A DNA stretch of 64,000 bases from Atherinomorus stipes (taxonomy: Eukaryota > Chordata > Actinopteri > Atheriniformes > Atherinidae): NCBI GenBank assembly GCA_023101725.1, contig JALJCO010003053.1:1681501-1745500 (forward strand), written 5' to 3'. Below are positions 20,795 through 32,127 of this stretch, in pieces. The notes beneath the pieces are model-generated. The model searched no databases. It saw only the letters and a program-made list of their open reading frames with translations, and had not been told where the DNA came from. The position numbers and the translations under genes are program-made. Each line of letters opens with the position of its first letter. The stretch's first letter is position 1.

Positions 20795-21889
20795 TTTTTT
20801 TTTTTCTCTCTTTTTTTTTTTTTTTACTTGTCCTGTCCAGCATCAAAGCAAGCAGAATGGAAATCTGATTGCTTTATTTTGTTTTTTCTTTACCAAACGG
20901 AGCTTTATGAACATAAGGCTCCACTTGATATCCTGTTTCTTCATTTTATTTCTTTAATTAAACATTTGTCTATTACACCATTCCATACCATACTGCTGGG
21001 CTTGACAAGGGAGAAATGAAAGTTAACAGAGGTAATGATAGAAAGTGGAACAGAGAGAAAGGAGTAAAGGCCCTTTCAGATAGGACGCGTTTTTCGGGGG
21101 GTTCCCGGGGGGGGGGGGGGGCCTGGGAAAGAGAACAGGGGGAGGGGGGGGGGGCGGGGCGGGGTGGTAAGGGAAAGGGCAGGAAGGGAAGTTTTTTGGG
21201 CCGGGTGGGTTTTTGGTGAGGGACATCTAATGGTTGTGGGAAGGGGAGAGGGTTGAGAGGGGGGGGGAGGGGGGGGGGGGGGGAAGAGGGGGGGGGGGCC
21301 AATTAGATTAAGATAAAAGGGGAGAGCTGGGGGGGGTGAGGCCTGTTTGGGGGGGTGCCTTCTCACAGATAAATCCCTTGTTGGTTTAGATCAGGTTGAC
21401 CATGGACTTGTTTTTGCCTTTGCCTGTCCGCTGGTGGGGGTGGGGTGTCGGCCCGGAGCGGGGGATGTGAATAAAATTCTTTTTTAGCGGGGGGGGGGCA
21501 GCGGCAGCGGCGGCCGGGGGGGCGGCGGCCGCCGGGCGCGGGGGGGAGGGCGGGGGTGTGGGGGAAGGGGGTGCCGCGGGGGTGCGAGATACAAAAAGAA
21601 AGGGGTGTGTTGCCGCCCTCCTCCTCTTGCTGCGTCCTATCTGAAAGGCTTAGGAAGAGAGAGAGAGAGAGGAGAGAAAACATGAATCCACTTACACAGT
21701 TCACTGGTACATCTGTACAGAAATCCCTAAACAACATTCCAAGGTCTCTGCCGGAGAAAACAAAACAAGCAATCCCCCACAGGAGGACTCGCAGGTGGCT
21801 CGAGTATCCTCAGATCATACAAACACACGCAGAACTACGCAGAGAAGAGGTACAACCTAGTCAGCGCAACGGGAAGCAGAGAAGAGGTA
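20795..21889 (-). mobile_element. antisense poly(A) retrocopy inserted in the Gypsy-type element
   Basis: The 12-bp word AAGTGGACATTC occurs at 20783-20794 and again at 21890-21901, and the Gypsy-type reading line continues across the two copies, so this is a target duplication. The insert begins with about 30 bp of T-rich sequence, that is a poly(A) tail if read on the minus strand, and AATAAA lies on that strand roughly 50 bp before the tail. These are the marks of LINE-machinery retroposition. Without the TIR element inside it, the copy is about 510 bp. The source RNA is not recognised; it may be a SINE-like RNA or a processed transcript. Confidence 0.72.
21066..21650. mobile_element. TIR miniature element inside the retrocopy, with G-rich core
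   Basis: GGCCCTTTCAGATAGGACGC at about 21069 is mirrored by GCGTCCTATCTGAAAGGC at about 21632-21650. Ends of the CCCTTTCA...GGACGC type are common in fish Harbinger/hAT miniature elements. Flanking triplets are TAA on the left and TTA on the right, one change apart. The core (21096-21560) is extremely G-rich. Confidence 0.68.
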
Positions 21890-21901
21890 AAGTGGACATT
21901 C

Positions 21902-22060
21902 CTGAAGTAGTGATGTTAAGTACTGACCACTCTGCACTTACCAATGATAAGATCATGTGCTCTGTGCAGATCCATTCAAAATGCTCACACCCCTGTAAAG
22001 TGAAACTCCTCATTGACACTGGTTCATCCGTCTCTATACTGCCCCGGTAGATCTACACAC
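21902..22060 (+). pseudogene. retroviral-type aspartic protease fragment
   Basis: The frame resumes after the target duplication and contains LIDTGSSVSILP near 22010-22046, the D-T/S-G active-site motif of pepsin-like retroelement proteases. A stop follows at 22048. Only the N-terminal half of the protease is in frame. Confidence 0.75.
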
Positions 22061-22379
22061 AGCACTTCAGAGGCATTTCTTTGACTCCTTCTGTTAAATT
22101 GGTGTTCTACAATCGCTCCAACGTCCGTGCAGGGGTGCATGTCTGCTGATGCTTCCCTTTATGGTCGCACTGCTCCTGCAACTTCCTTCATTGTGGACAA
22201 AGGGACCCCTCTGCTGGGTAGAGACTTAATGAAGGAGCTTTCCGGTAGAATCGAGAACAACTAAGTGCTGCCACCTGACCCATCTGTCCCTGCCCCCACA
22301 CCACATCCTGTGCTGCAGTGCTCTGAGGGGTGTGCAAGAAACTTTGTACACCGTGTGAAGGTGGATACCTCTGTGGCAC

Positions 22380-24495
22380 CAGTGCATCAAAAACTGTGAC
22401 GGCTACCACTGTCCGTCAGAGAGGCAGTCTCAAAGGAATTGAAAGGCTCACTTGCTGACGGAGCGATTGAACCGATCGACGCCTCTGCTTGGGTGTCGGC
22501 AATCGTCGTCACACTGAGGAAGACAGACAGGATCTGAATGTGTACCGACCTGTGTGAGCCCAATAAAGCGCTCATTGTTGACACTTTTCCACTGCCACAC
22601 ATGGATGAACTGCTGTCCAGCCTGAAGGGCTCAACCATCTTCTCAAGAACTGGCCTTGCCAATGCCTACTACCTGGTACTGCTTACTGAAGAGTCACGTG
22701 TCCTGACTGCATTTATCTTCATGATGGACCGTACAGGTTCTGCCGTGTGCCATACAGACTGACATCGGCGCCAGCCGCTTTTCAAAAGATAATGAGCACC
22801 ATTCTTGCTGACCTAGTGTGTAGTACTGCATTGACAATGGCCGCGTTTCCCAGATTAGTTAAGACACTCTTAACGCTGAGGTCCTCCTTAAGTCACTTCT
22901 TAAAGGTGCCTTGTTTGGACGTTGCGTTTCCCAGATACGCTCTTAACTCAGTAGCTTCTTTATTTTCAGGAGCGGCCAGACCCACTCTTTCGACCCTTCT
23001 TTAACGTTCCCCCTGCTAAGGGAACAACAGGCCCATCTCTGGTTACTTTTGGAAACGACACTATTTCCCGTGAAAAAAAAGTAGAAAATGGAAATTATTA
23101 AAAATGGACCTATTCACGGATCAGTTGTTGTATTTTGAGTCATGTTTTCTCACTCATGTCATAATGTCAATCATCTATGATGGAAGAAAACTGTAGTTAC
23201 CAAGTGAATGACAGAAAATATTGTGGTTAAGTTTAATCATTATGGCAAGATAGGCCTCCCTATACTTAGCTTACGTTAGATAAAGCTGTGGGTATCAACC
23301 ACAGAAACAAAAACATTGCGGTAGGAATTGTACGCAAATTATATGCAATCGATGAGGACTCATGTCATATTTACGCATTTGTCAGCTGTTCATGATGAGA
23401 TGCACCTGCTTCGCTCAATCAAAGCAGGGCCATTTACGCATACCCGTATCAGACATCATGGCTGCTTTACAGCAAATTTTGGTAGCAAACCAACAGCGTC
23501 ACCGTAGACGGAGTGACACTGTGTATGTACATGCTTTCATGCGCCAGCATTTCAGTCCTCTAGATGTGCTGTCAGATCGCGCTATTCAGATGCGTTACAG
23601 GCTACCGCGCGACGAAATCGAGCGGATCATTCAAATAGTTGCTCCACACATCAGGATCAGCGTCAGAATGACCATTATTTATAGGGCATCTGTAAATTTC
23701 CAATAGCCTACACCTGTTTAGCACAATTTGGCCAATTACACAATATACAATGAGCTTTTCAATGAATATTTGCAGTCACTGGTAATCACATGCATATTTT
23801 TAACAGTTTGTCTTCTTGCACAAACACATAAACGTATAAATGGGCTCAATATCAGCGTCGGAAAATAACCTCCACACTAAATGAATGGTGTCGATCAATA
23901 TACCTGACCTCGATTGCTTTTTTTCAGCACCCCCGGAAGTGGATAGCTTCTGTTAGGACCTTCTAAAGATGTAGCGTAGCCAAGACGTTTCTCAGGAAAT
24001 AAGAACGCGTGAAAGAAGCAATCTGGGAAACGGGCGTATCTTTGCGATCCTTTGTTGGGAAGAGCTTCCTTGAGGCCTTCTTTAATCCAAAGAAGAATCT
24101 TAACTGGGAAACGCGGCCAATGTCAGTATCCACGGTGTTGAAATGCAGACGCATGATGCAGCCCTGAAAGCTACACTACAGCGCCTGAATGTTGCTGGTC
24201 TACAGCTTAACAAAAACAAGTGCCGCTTCCGTGAGTCCAACCTGCAGTTTCTGGGCCACATTGTTTCTGCCGACACTCTGCTGCTCGCATATAAACCATT
24301 GTCGATCATCATCTTTACGGACGCATCTGACTATTGGCTGGGCGCCATCATGTCTCAGGTCGGTTTTGATGGCGTTGAGAGAACTGTTGCATTTGCATCT
24401 CGGACCCTCTCCACTGCTGAGCGCAAATATGCTGTTATGGAGAAAGAAGCCCTAGCCTGTCTCTGGGCGGTGGAGCGGTGGCACACGTACCTGTA
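22380..24495 (+). pseudogene. Gypsy-type reverse transcriptase/RNase H remnant, split by a transposon
   Basis: Before the insertion, fragments in two frames carry the palm/finger motifs FPLPHMDELL, a KGSTIFS block and PYRLTSAPAAFQ (about 22580-22800). After the insertion the frame at 24143-24496 has FLGHIVSAD and then an RNase H start with TDASDYWLGA and ERKYAVMEKEALA. The YxDD catalytic block that should lie between is not visible; the insertion falls exactly there. Stops at about 22400, 22537 and 22740 confirm loss of function. Confidence 0.78.
22839..24118. mobile_element. PIF/Harbinger-like transposon inserted in the reverse transcriptase
   Basis: Ends GGCCGCGTTTCCCAG are perfect inverted repeats of 15 bp, flanked by AAT on both sides (22836-22838, 24119-24121). 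GCGTTTCCCAGAT recurs about 85 bp inside the left end and its complement about 100 bp inside the right end, as subterminal repeats. A 114-codon frame (23362-23706) includes RYRLPRDEIERII, which resembles the N-terminal region of Harbinger transposases; the DDE catalytic part is absent. At 1280 bp it is a deletion derivative. The 3-bp duplication fits Harbinger although the usual target is TWA. Confidence 0.75.
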
Positions 24496-24805
24496 ACTGA
24501 CAAAACAAGCATGGCTCGTTCGGATGCTTTGCAAAAAAGAAAAAAATAAACTTCTTGAAAAAAAACAGCAGCATGATTTAAGTTTACAAAGCTGCATCCG
24601 AACACATCACAAGACTCCCAGAACGATGTCCTGAACAGACAAGACCAAATGAGAGAATTGTCGTCATAATCCAATTTCCCATGTTCAGTGAAAACTAAAC
24701 ACACATATCAGCACAAACACCCCATGCCAAAAGTCAAACACAGTGGTGGAGAGGTGATGATGTGGGCTTGTTTTGCAGCCACAGTTGGCCACATTGATTA
24801 GCTTT
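24496..24805 (+). pseudogene. Tc1-like transposase fragment
   Basis: Immediately after the RNase H piece the sequence matches the middle of Tc1-type transposase genes: a GCAAAAAAGAAAAA block, then AGACTCCCAGAACGATGTCC and GTGGTGGAGAGGTGATGATG...GGCTTGTTTTGCAGCCACA, which corresponds to the WSDE and GGG-x-MxWxCF region of the DDE catalytic core. Stops and indels break it. Neither terminal inverted repeat is present, so the junction at 24495 is a rearrangement, not a clean insertion. Confidence 0.75.
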
Positions 24806-26675
24806 GGCTGATCTCCAAAGATCTCCTTTTTTTGTGGCGGGCCTGAGGGGAGCTTTGCATAAATAAATGTACGTTTTGAAATAATTTTGGACCAAATAAT
24901 AATACAGTGCAATATGTATTATTCTAAATGAATTCTATTGAATTCTTTACAAAAAAAATAGTAATAAAAAAAAGAAATTAAAACAAAATGAAAAAAAAGA
25001 AAGACAAAATGTTATATAGTTTTGCGTTCTCACACAAATGATTAATTTGGTATATATAGTTTGCATTCACTTAATTGTAAGACCTTGTATAAACCTAATT
25101 TATTTATCATGCCATGAAACATAAAACCACATTTTGAGAAGGTATACTGTCTTCTTTAAATGATTGCTTACTGCTTGTGTAGATGAAGAGTTTTCAATAC
25201 ATGCAAATACAGGCACAGGTTTTTGTTTAAAGAAATTCTGCCCACAGCTTCTTTTATCTTAGCCATCATATCATGATAAAATGTACATTCCTGCCTCTTT
25301 TTTTTGTTGCATACATGCCAAATGAATCCTAACAGTCATTTTGAAGCTATGGTATGTTAGTTTTCTAATTAGCTGGAAAGCCTTTAGCCAAACTACTCAT
25401 CCTTTACCATCCTTCAATCTCTGGATGCGAGCTGTTACATGATCCTACTGTAAATGGTGTAATTGCAAGGTCGTCAAAGCTCTCCTCTGTGAGATGGCTA
25501 CTCTAATAGACAATGTGCTTGGAATACAGTGTGCATGCACTCGTCTATTTAGATGTGCATGAGTCCTGTATGCTGTATATTAGCTAACATGATAATTGTT
25601 CCCATCATAGCTGTAATACAAAGAAAATCATAGGTTTGAGGTTCCAATATGCAGTGGTGGTTGATGATATAATCACTTTAATGGTTTTAATGATCACTGT
25701 AATGATTTGTTCAGCCTTTTGGAGAGTTGACAGGTTGTTATGTATGTAGGAAAATCTTTGTCACCCTGTTATCTGTTTCTGGAACTCCACCAATTCTTCA
25801 CCCCACTGACTGTGATGTTTGTGTGTGCATGTGTGTGTGTGTGTAAGAAACTCTGCTGTGCATGTGTATATGCAGCATCTGTTCATTGTTGGTTGAGTGG
25901 TGCAGTTGCTCAGGTGCAGCTGCTCTTGTCTCCTGTTGCTGTGATCTCTGAGCTGAGAGGCATTATTAGCAGCCTGCAGCTCTCATAGCCTTTTCCACCC
26001 TAATTACAAACCCATCATTAAAATGCTAATTCATACTGTTAAATGGGGCAATTAAAAGGGTAATTAAAAAGGCTTTGTTCCACCAGCCTACCTGCATGAA
26101 CACTCTGACCATTGCTGGTTCTCTTTTGATCTTTACTCTTCCTATTATGCCTGAGGCATGATCCTGTTATCCAGGTTCAGCTGGGTGTCACTAGCTAGCA
26201 AGACACCTTTGGAGGCTAAAATGCTTTTCGATTACATTGCACCCTACAGTAGGCTATGACTCATTATACTGTCTCATTATTAGCGAGATCAGCCTTTTAT
26301 CAGTGCAGCGTGTGGAAAGCACAACTTTGATGAGTGTCTTTTAGATTACATTAATTCAGCAGATGATTTTATCCAAAGTGACTTACAAGTGAGGAGTCCA
26401 GTTGTGACTTTGCAACAGGCTTTTTGTTCAGGACTTTGAATACCTGGTGGGAGTGATCATAACGAGTCAGTGCAGAACTCAGTCCCATCAGTGGAGAAAC
26501 AAAAATGTATCCGTGAATCCAAACTTGCGGTCTATAAACATGGTCATTCCTCTGTTTAGCTCACAATATGCAACCTGTGTGCTCACATATCCCTGATATA
26601 CACTGCAAATTGTACGCCAGACTTTTAAACAACTTCCTAGAATAAGGAAGTGAGCCAGTGAATGTACCAATACAC
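24806..26675. other. mostly single-copy non-coding sequence
   Basis: No coding frame is supported. A short TG run occurs near 25820-25846. The block 25960-26090 is discussed separately. Confidence 0.4.
25985..26085. promoter_or_regulatory. homeodomain-motif-rich block, candidate enhancer
   Basis: Within 100 bp there are TAATTAC, ATCATTAAAATGCTAATTC, GGCAATTAAAAG and GGTAATTAAAAA, a dense set of ATTA/TAATTA cores in otherwise unremarkable sequence. Such clusters occur in conserved developmental enhancers. This is a composition argument only; conservation was not tested. Confidence 0.25.
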
Positions 26676-27510
26676 CAGAGGTGGAAAAAGTAAAAAAAAA
26701 TGTAATTAAGTAAAAGTATCTTTACTTTGCTTAAATTCTACTCAAGTAAAAGTACCCATCTAAAAATGTACTTGAGTAAAAGTAAAGAATCGCTTAATTT
26801 AGAATGTACTGTGAGTAAAAGTTACTTTGTTACGTGCAGTAAAAAATTATCCAATACAAAGCTGTTTTTGAGAAACTTTCACAATAAAACGAGAAAAATA
26901 AAACCAAATCAAAGAATCCAAGATGGTGAAAATGTTGACTAAATCCTTATGAACACACTGCTCTTTTTTTCTTTCTATAGCAACATAAATAATAAATTCA
27001 ATTGTCTTAATAAACAAATGAGCACAATGACTGCTTACTTTAAGAAATAAAATAAAGTGCCATGCTCCAAAGAATATTCTGCCCACTGACTAGACAGTAT
27101 GTCAGCATTTGCATGATGAAGTTGTTGCCTTGTTTGCGTTGACTTAGATCTTGCCAAGGATTTCCTTCATCTCTTCTACGGGAATTCCACCCTCAGCCTC
27201 CTCCATCTCCATCTCCTGCTCAGCACCGTCATCATCAGTGAGATTTCCTTTCAGTGGATGATAAGACAAACAATCTGTAACGTTCAACATAAAACCCGTT
27301 CAGGCTGATTTTTTCTCCTCCTGCATTTTATTTTGTACTCAGTAATGGGGGCGGGTTCCAAAGTAGGGAAGTAAATTACTTGGGTCAAAATGTACTTGAG
27401 TAAAAGTAAAATGACCTATTTCAAAAACTACTCAAAAAAGACAAATTACTCATAAAATCTACTCTATTACAGTAACTTGAGTAAATGTAATTAGTTACTT
27501 CCAGTAACAG
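26676..27510. mobile_element. hAT-type element of the CAGAGGTGG...AGTAAAAGTA family
   Basis: Starts CAGAGGTGGAAAAAGTA, followed by many AAGTAAAAGTA and TACTTGAGT words. The same vocabulary returns at 27360-27500 (GAGTAAAAGTAAAATGACC, TAGTTACTTCCAGTAAC). This is the layout of a common fish hAT family whose outer 200 bp are AGTAAAAGTA-rich. The right terminus is eroded. The middle (26940-27340) is unlike the ends and contains the small minus-strand frame at 27144-27290. Confidence 0.6.
27144..27290 (-). other. 48-codon acidic open frame inside the hAT element
   Basis: On the minus strand an ATG at 27290 runs to a TAA at 27146. The peptide has a run of aspartate/glutamate (DDDGAEQEMEMEEAE) followed by GGIPVEEMKEIL, which looks like the acidic C-terminal tail of a soluble protein rather than a transposase. 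A stop lies four codons upstream of the ATG. It may be a captured terminal exon, part of an unknown transposon protein, or chance. I do not recognise it. Confidence 0.25.
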
Positions 27511-30500
27511 GAGACGACATCATCGTCTCCATCAGCTCAGCACACTTGTGAGGTGGCTGAGGGAGTATCCAAAATAATAAAGGACACTAGGCTATTGGTA
27601 AGTGGTGTAATTGAAAAGCACCAAAAGTCTGAAATATATATACAGTATGTAAATATACGTATACAGAAGACAATGATACAGTTGTGATCTAGAAAAGGAA
27701 ACCTGCCACACATATCTGCCAGGGATCTTTGAAACCTCCAAAGGGACCACACTTTGTGGAGAACAAAATGTATTTTTCAAAGCATCACTATTTATCAGTG
27801 CCTAAAACCTTCACATCTAAGTGCATGTGGTAAATTGCCAATGCAGGACATCATTTATGAAAAGGGGGCTTTCAATAAAACTCAATTGAGTCATTGGGAA
27901 AATTGTCTCTGATGTCTGTCCCATCCAGAGGCTGAAATATCTGATTGAAACTGGAACATTAATTTGAAACATGGTTGTTCTGTTGGTAGGACAGTCTAAT
28001 TCATTTTGCACATGCTAGACTAAACAATTTTAGCTGTTTTGGACACAATGAAATCAGATGATTTTATCACTTTTAAACTGCTTATATGAGGTCCCTCTGA
28101 ACCCCCATGTGTTATCAGACACAATGGGAACTGGTGAATAAATAGCGCTGTGTTTATCTATTATAAAGCAACTCAGCACAGATACAGCCAATGTTAATGA
28201 AAGTTAGCGCAGATGGAAACCTCTAAAAATGAGAAATGATGGATTTGCTCCAGCTTGCTGATGCTGCAGGCCCTATTTGGTTTCAGGGCCGGTGAAGTGT
28301 CAGTGGTTTAATTTTATAGTGTGTAGTTTTCCCTGATTTCCCCCCGGATCAGAGCGCTGCTGGAGAATGCTGAACATCTGCCGCCACTCAGAAAGAGATA
28401 CATATAAAAACCTTCATTCCTATCGGTGCTAGTTTCAGTCTAGTCAAGAAAGAGAGCCAAGCAGACATTAGAATAGCTGCCTTTTTTTCCTGTCTAGTGA
28501 TGGCTCCTGGGGATTGGCAGTCAGAAACCTATTAAATTATCCTGTGTTCTTACAGCTTTTGTGGCATTTCAAATATGAGCCCTGAGGCAAAGCTGGCTAA
28601 AGGTATGAAAGACTGTGAAGAAAGCTTGCAAACTCTATAGCATGATGTCTTTATTGAATCCGAGATAAGCAATATCTGTCATCCATTGACACCAGTCATC
28701 AATGCTGCACATCACATGGAAACAAATGTCTTTTTCTGGAACTTCAAAATCGAAGTAATGTAAAAGAGTAAATCTTTTTCTTTCCTCTCAGGATTAAAAA
28801 TATCTTGAGTTGCCAAGAAAAGCAAAGCAATTGTCGATTTATTTTGAGAGTCTTTATTCAGCTGCACACTCATTCTTGATAACCGGAGTATTCCACAGTG
28901 AGAAAACCCAATGATATTACAAATTATTTTGATAATGTCTGCCTCAAATTTATCTTAATTAGCAAGCCTGTTTGTCCCATTAAGTTGAAATGAAATTTAA
29001 GTTAACATTTAATTTAATTAAACTTATCAGTAAACAGAGGTATAAGATTAAGATAAGCACAAAAAACAAATCTGCCGGCTTGCAGGGGATAACATTACTT
29101 TTATAATCACGTTCAGCCAGCGCCAAAATGCAATTTCATGAAAACAGAATTTTAGAATAAATAAAATAACTGCATCCTTTTTATTGCAAAGACAACTTTA
29201 ATCATGTTTTCTGTTGTTGTGCAGCTTTATTGCATCATGATTGCATCTCTCGATAGCACTGCCTGCTCCTCTGTTTGTTATTTATCTGCTGTGTGTTTTC
29301 TACTCCTGAGTTGAATTGGAAGTCATTTACTCTGTCATGTCTGCTTTCATTTTTGGCAAATCAGGCAGTGGAGCCAACAAGTCATTAGATGAGAATGAAG
29401 CAATACTCCGAAATGTAATGTACACAGAAGGAGGAAAAGCAAACAATGACCTTCACAGGGAAAACAGAATGGAAATGAATGTTCGGCTGTGAGGTGCATC
29501 TTATCTGGGATAGTCAACACTTAACTTTGCTCTGGGGATGAGGTCCAAAAATACAAGTGGTGGTACTGTATGTTCTTCTCATGTGTTTTTACTCAAGGAT
29601 TATTCAAATTATTTGCAAAGTACATGCACTGGCATGTACTTTGCGAAAACAATGGTAATCACATTGATGGAAGGGGGTTAATGTGTACAAAAAGCTGCAC
29701 TTTTACCAACTACCGCACCACTGATCTTTATTTTCTAGCATAGGTTTCTTACAGAAAAGCCCATTTTTATTGGCATTCTGTACTTTTAAAAATCTTTTTG
29801 CCTCTTAACTTTGTAATTATTCAAGAAAACCCCACAGAGTATCTTTAATTAATAGTCAAAATGAGGATCAGGCCATATACAGTTAAAGAAGGGAACCAAA
29901 CTCTTGAAGAGGCATGAGACTCCAAATTGCAATTAATAAACCTACAATGGTTTACTCATGGATTTTATAGTAGGTTGTATGCAAAAAGGGTGATTTACTG
30001 TCAAAGCTGGCTAAAGTAGATTACTTTTTCTGCTCCACTGACATAGCCAGTAATAAAGTGGAGCATTTTTGTGCCAGTGTGTTTATTTTTACCTAAAATG
30101 CAGCTGCCGCTGGGAAATGTTTGCACAAATGAAGCTCCAGTCTCTCTCTGCCCTTTTCCTGCTTTCCTGTCAGTTTGTTTTTGGCAAACTTTACATCTCC
30201 ATCTAAACACATCCATGTGTTTATTTGTTGTCCTCATCATTTCCATCTATTTTCAGCCACTTCTCTTGTTTGGCTCATTACACAGTTGGACCCATTGTTT
30301 GACTGCTACTTAGCCAAACACTGTGCCCCGTGGAATCATGGGATATTTGAGATGAGGCTGCTGTACTTGTTGGTGCTTACCCCTTTCTCTGGCTTGAAGT
30401 TGCGGGCAAATGCAATTTGGACCAAGCTTGTCCACACTTGTTAAAAACATAAGCTGTATTGGAGGTCCAGAGATGCATTTGCAAATGTCAGATTGGTCAT

Positions 30501-31896
30501 GGTGCAGATTGGGAGAGGAAAAGACAAAACAAATAGACAGCTGGTTCCAATTATGGTTTTACTAGGCGCTGATGGGCTGGTAATTACAGGATTAGAGATG
30601 TGTAACTGCACACAGCTTTGGGTGTTGCTCTCCAAGTTTTGAGAGGCAGACTAGTGCAGGCTAATACCAGAACAAGTCCAACAGTAAGGTTTGCATATTA
30701 CAGCAGCAAAAGCCTTGTGTCTGTTGGCCTGAGATTTGCTGAGGCTGCAGTTGCACATTTGAGGGCCTCCTATAACAGTATACATCTTGTGCATAGGCGT
30801 TTTCATAATTTTTATACTGGGGCAAGGTTCTCTCTTCTGGTATCTCAGCAGTTAACACAGGAGTAAACCATCTAGCTGTGAGGAATAAGATGATATAATA
30901 GTAAAAGGGACATCAGACAGTATGTGTAAAATCAGAAAATAAAGCAGAAATATAAGCTCGAGTTAGCTGCAGTTTGCTCCTAACTTGCCATTTAAAGCAA
31001 TAATGGAAGTTCTCTGAAGCTCATCTCACCCTTTCAAAAGGTGCAAAATGGTTTCGTCCACACCTGCACCGGGTGTGTTTGAACTGACTTACGTAGCCTG
31101 CTGTTAACATCCATATCGTGTGATCAGACAGAGACAGGAGGCAGGAAAAAAAAAGTCGAAGGAAAGAAAGAGAGAACGGGGCAGAGAAAACGAAGAGGAT
31201 TTCTTTGAGATTAAAGATGAGCAGCAGAACTAAACTAATTGTCTGACTGTAAAGATGCTACAGTATGTCATCACACTGAAAACTGAGTACAGCAGACCTC
31301 AGAACTGTTAAGTTAATATCAAATGTTTTTCATCATTTTACAGATGATATTTGGTCAAATGGAGCAGATGTCATGATCTGATTTGGTGCTCTGCTTGCCT
31401 GGCTTCTGACTGGTTTCCCCTGAGCATGGTAACTGCATTCATGCTGCTCACCTGTTCTGGATAGTATTTAAGGTTACCGTTCTCACTTCTCCAGAGAAGT
31501 GCCAGATTGTCTGCTATTGGTCAGCAATCCATCTTGACCACATCTTTTGATCACGGTGTTGTTAATGACCTTTTCTGCCCAAGGAATTACTACCTTAGTC
31601 TTTCCCTATGGATTGCTTCCTTTATGTCAGTGACCCTTGCCTGCCTTGGCCTCATCTTTTGCCTTGGAACCTGGTTTGTCTTCCATCCTCCACAGTGCAA
31701 AATAAACTTTTTACACCAAATTTGGCTTTATTCAAGTCTGAATTTCCCCTGATCATTACTCAGGGCGGGAGAATATTCTAATTGAAAGGCCACAATAAAT
31801 AATAAACAAGAGTGTAATTAATATATGACTCACTGTTGATGCGTTTGAGTCAGATTTAATAAACTATGATAAACTATATAATCTAGAAAAAGACAG
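27511..31896. other. single-copy non-coding sequence, no gene supported
   Basis: About 4.4 kb with only short frames (under 90 codons), no recognisable domains and no paired transposon ends. It could be intron or intergenic DNA. Confidence 0.45.
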
Positions 31897-31970
31897 TTTA
31901 TTATTACTATTATTATTATTATTAATAATAACAACAACAACAACAATTATTATTATTATTATTATTATAA
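31897..31970. repeat. compound (ATT)n-(AAC)n microsatellite
   Basis: TTATTATTACT-type repeats pass into AATAACAACAACAACAAC and back into ATTATTATT, then ATAACAACGACAAT. Confidence 0.9.
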
Positions 31971-32113
31971 CAACGACAATACCACTACTAGTACTAATGA
32001 TAACAACTTTATATATTGCTTTTACTTGGAGAGAAAAAAAATCTGACGTAGTACCATCCATGACTGTAGAAAGGAAGGCACACAACGGAGCTTTTAGCAG
32101 TTTTCTCAGTAGT

Positions 32114-32127
32114 GCGCCCCCTACTGG
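32114..32127 (-). promoter_or_regulatory. CTCF-like motif
   Basis: On the minus strand the sequence reads CCAGTAGGGGGCGC, matching the core of the vertebrate CTCF consensus (CCASYAGRKGGCRS) at every position. Occupancy is not known from sequence. Confidence 0.5.

Larger units (their letters stand above)
20002..24495 (+). mobile_element. decayed Ty3/Gypsy-type LTR retrotransposon, ends missing, multiply interrupted
   Basis: Order of parts: gag-like frame, zinc knuckle, aspartic protease, reverse transcriptase, then part of RNase H. This is the order of Ty3/Gypsy elements. Two foreign insertions (20795-21889 and 22839-24118) split it. The RNase H joins the reverse transcriptase after a deletion of about a hundred codons, and the element stops abruptly at 24495. 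No integrase or LTR is visible. Many frameshifts and stops show it is long dead. Confidence 0.8.

Noticed and set aside
20973..21366. Proline-rich minus-strand frames of about 100 codons
   Set aside because: They are the complement of the G-runs in the TIR element core and carry no information beyond low complexity.
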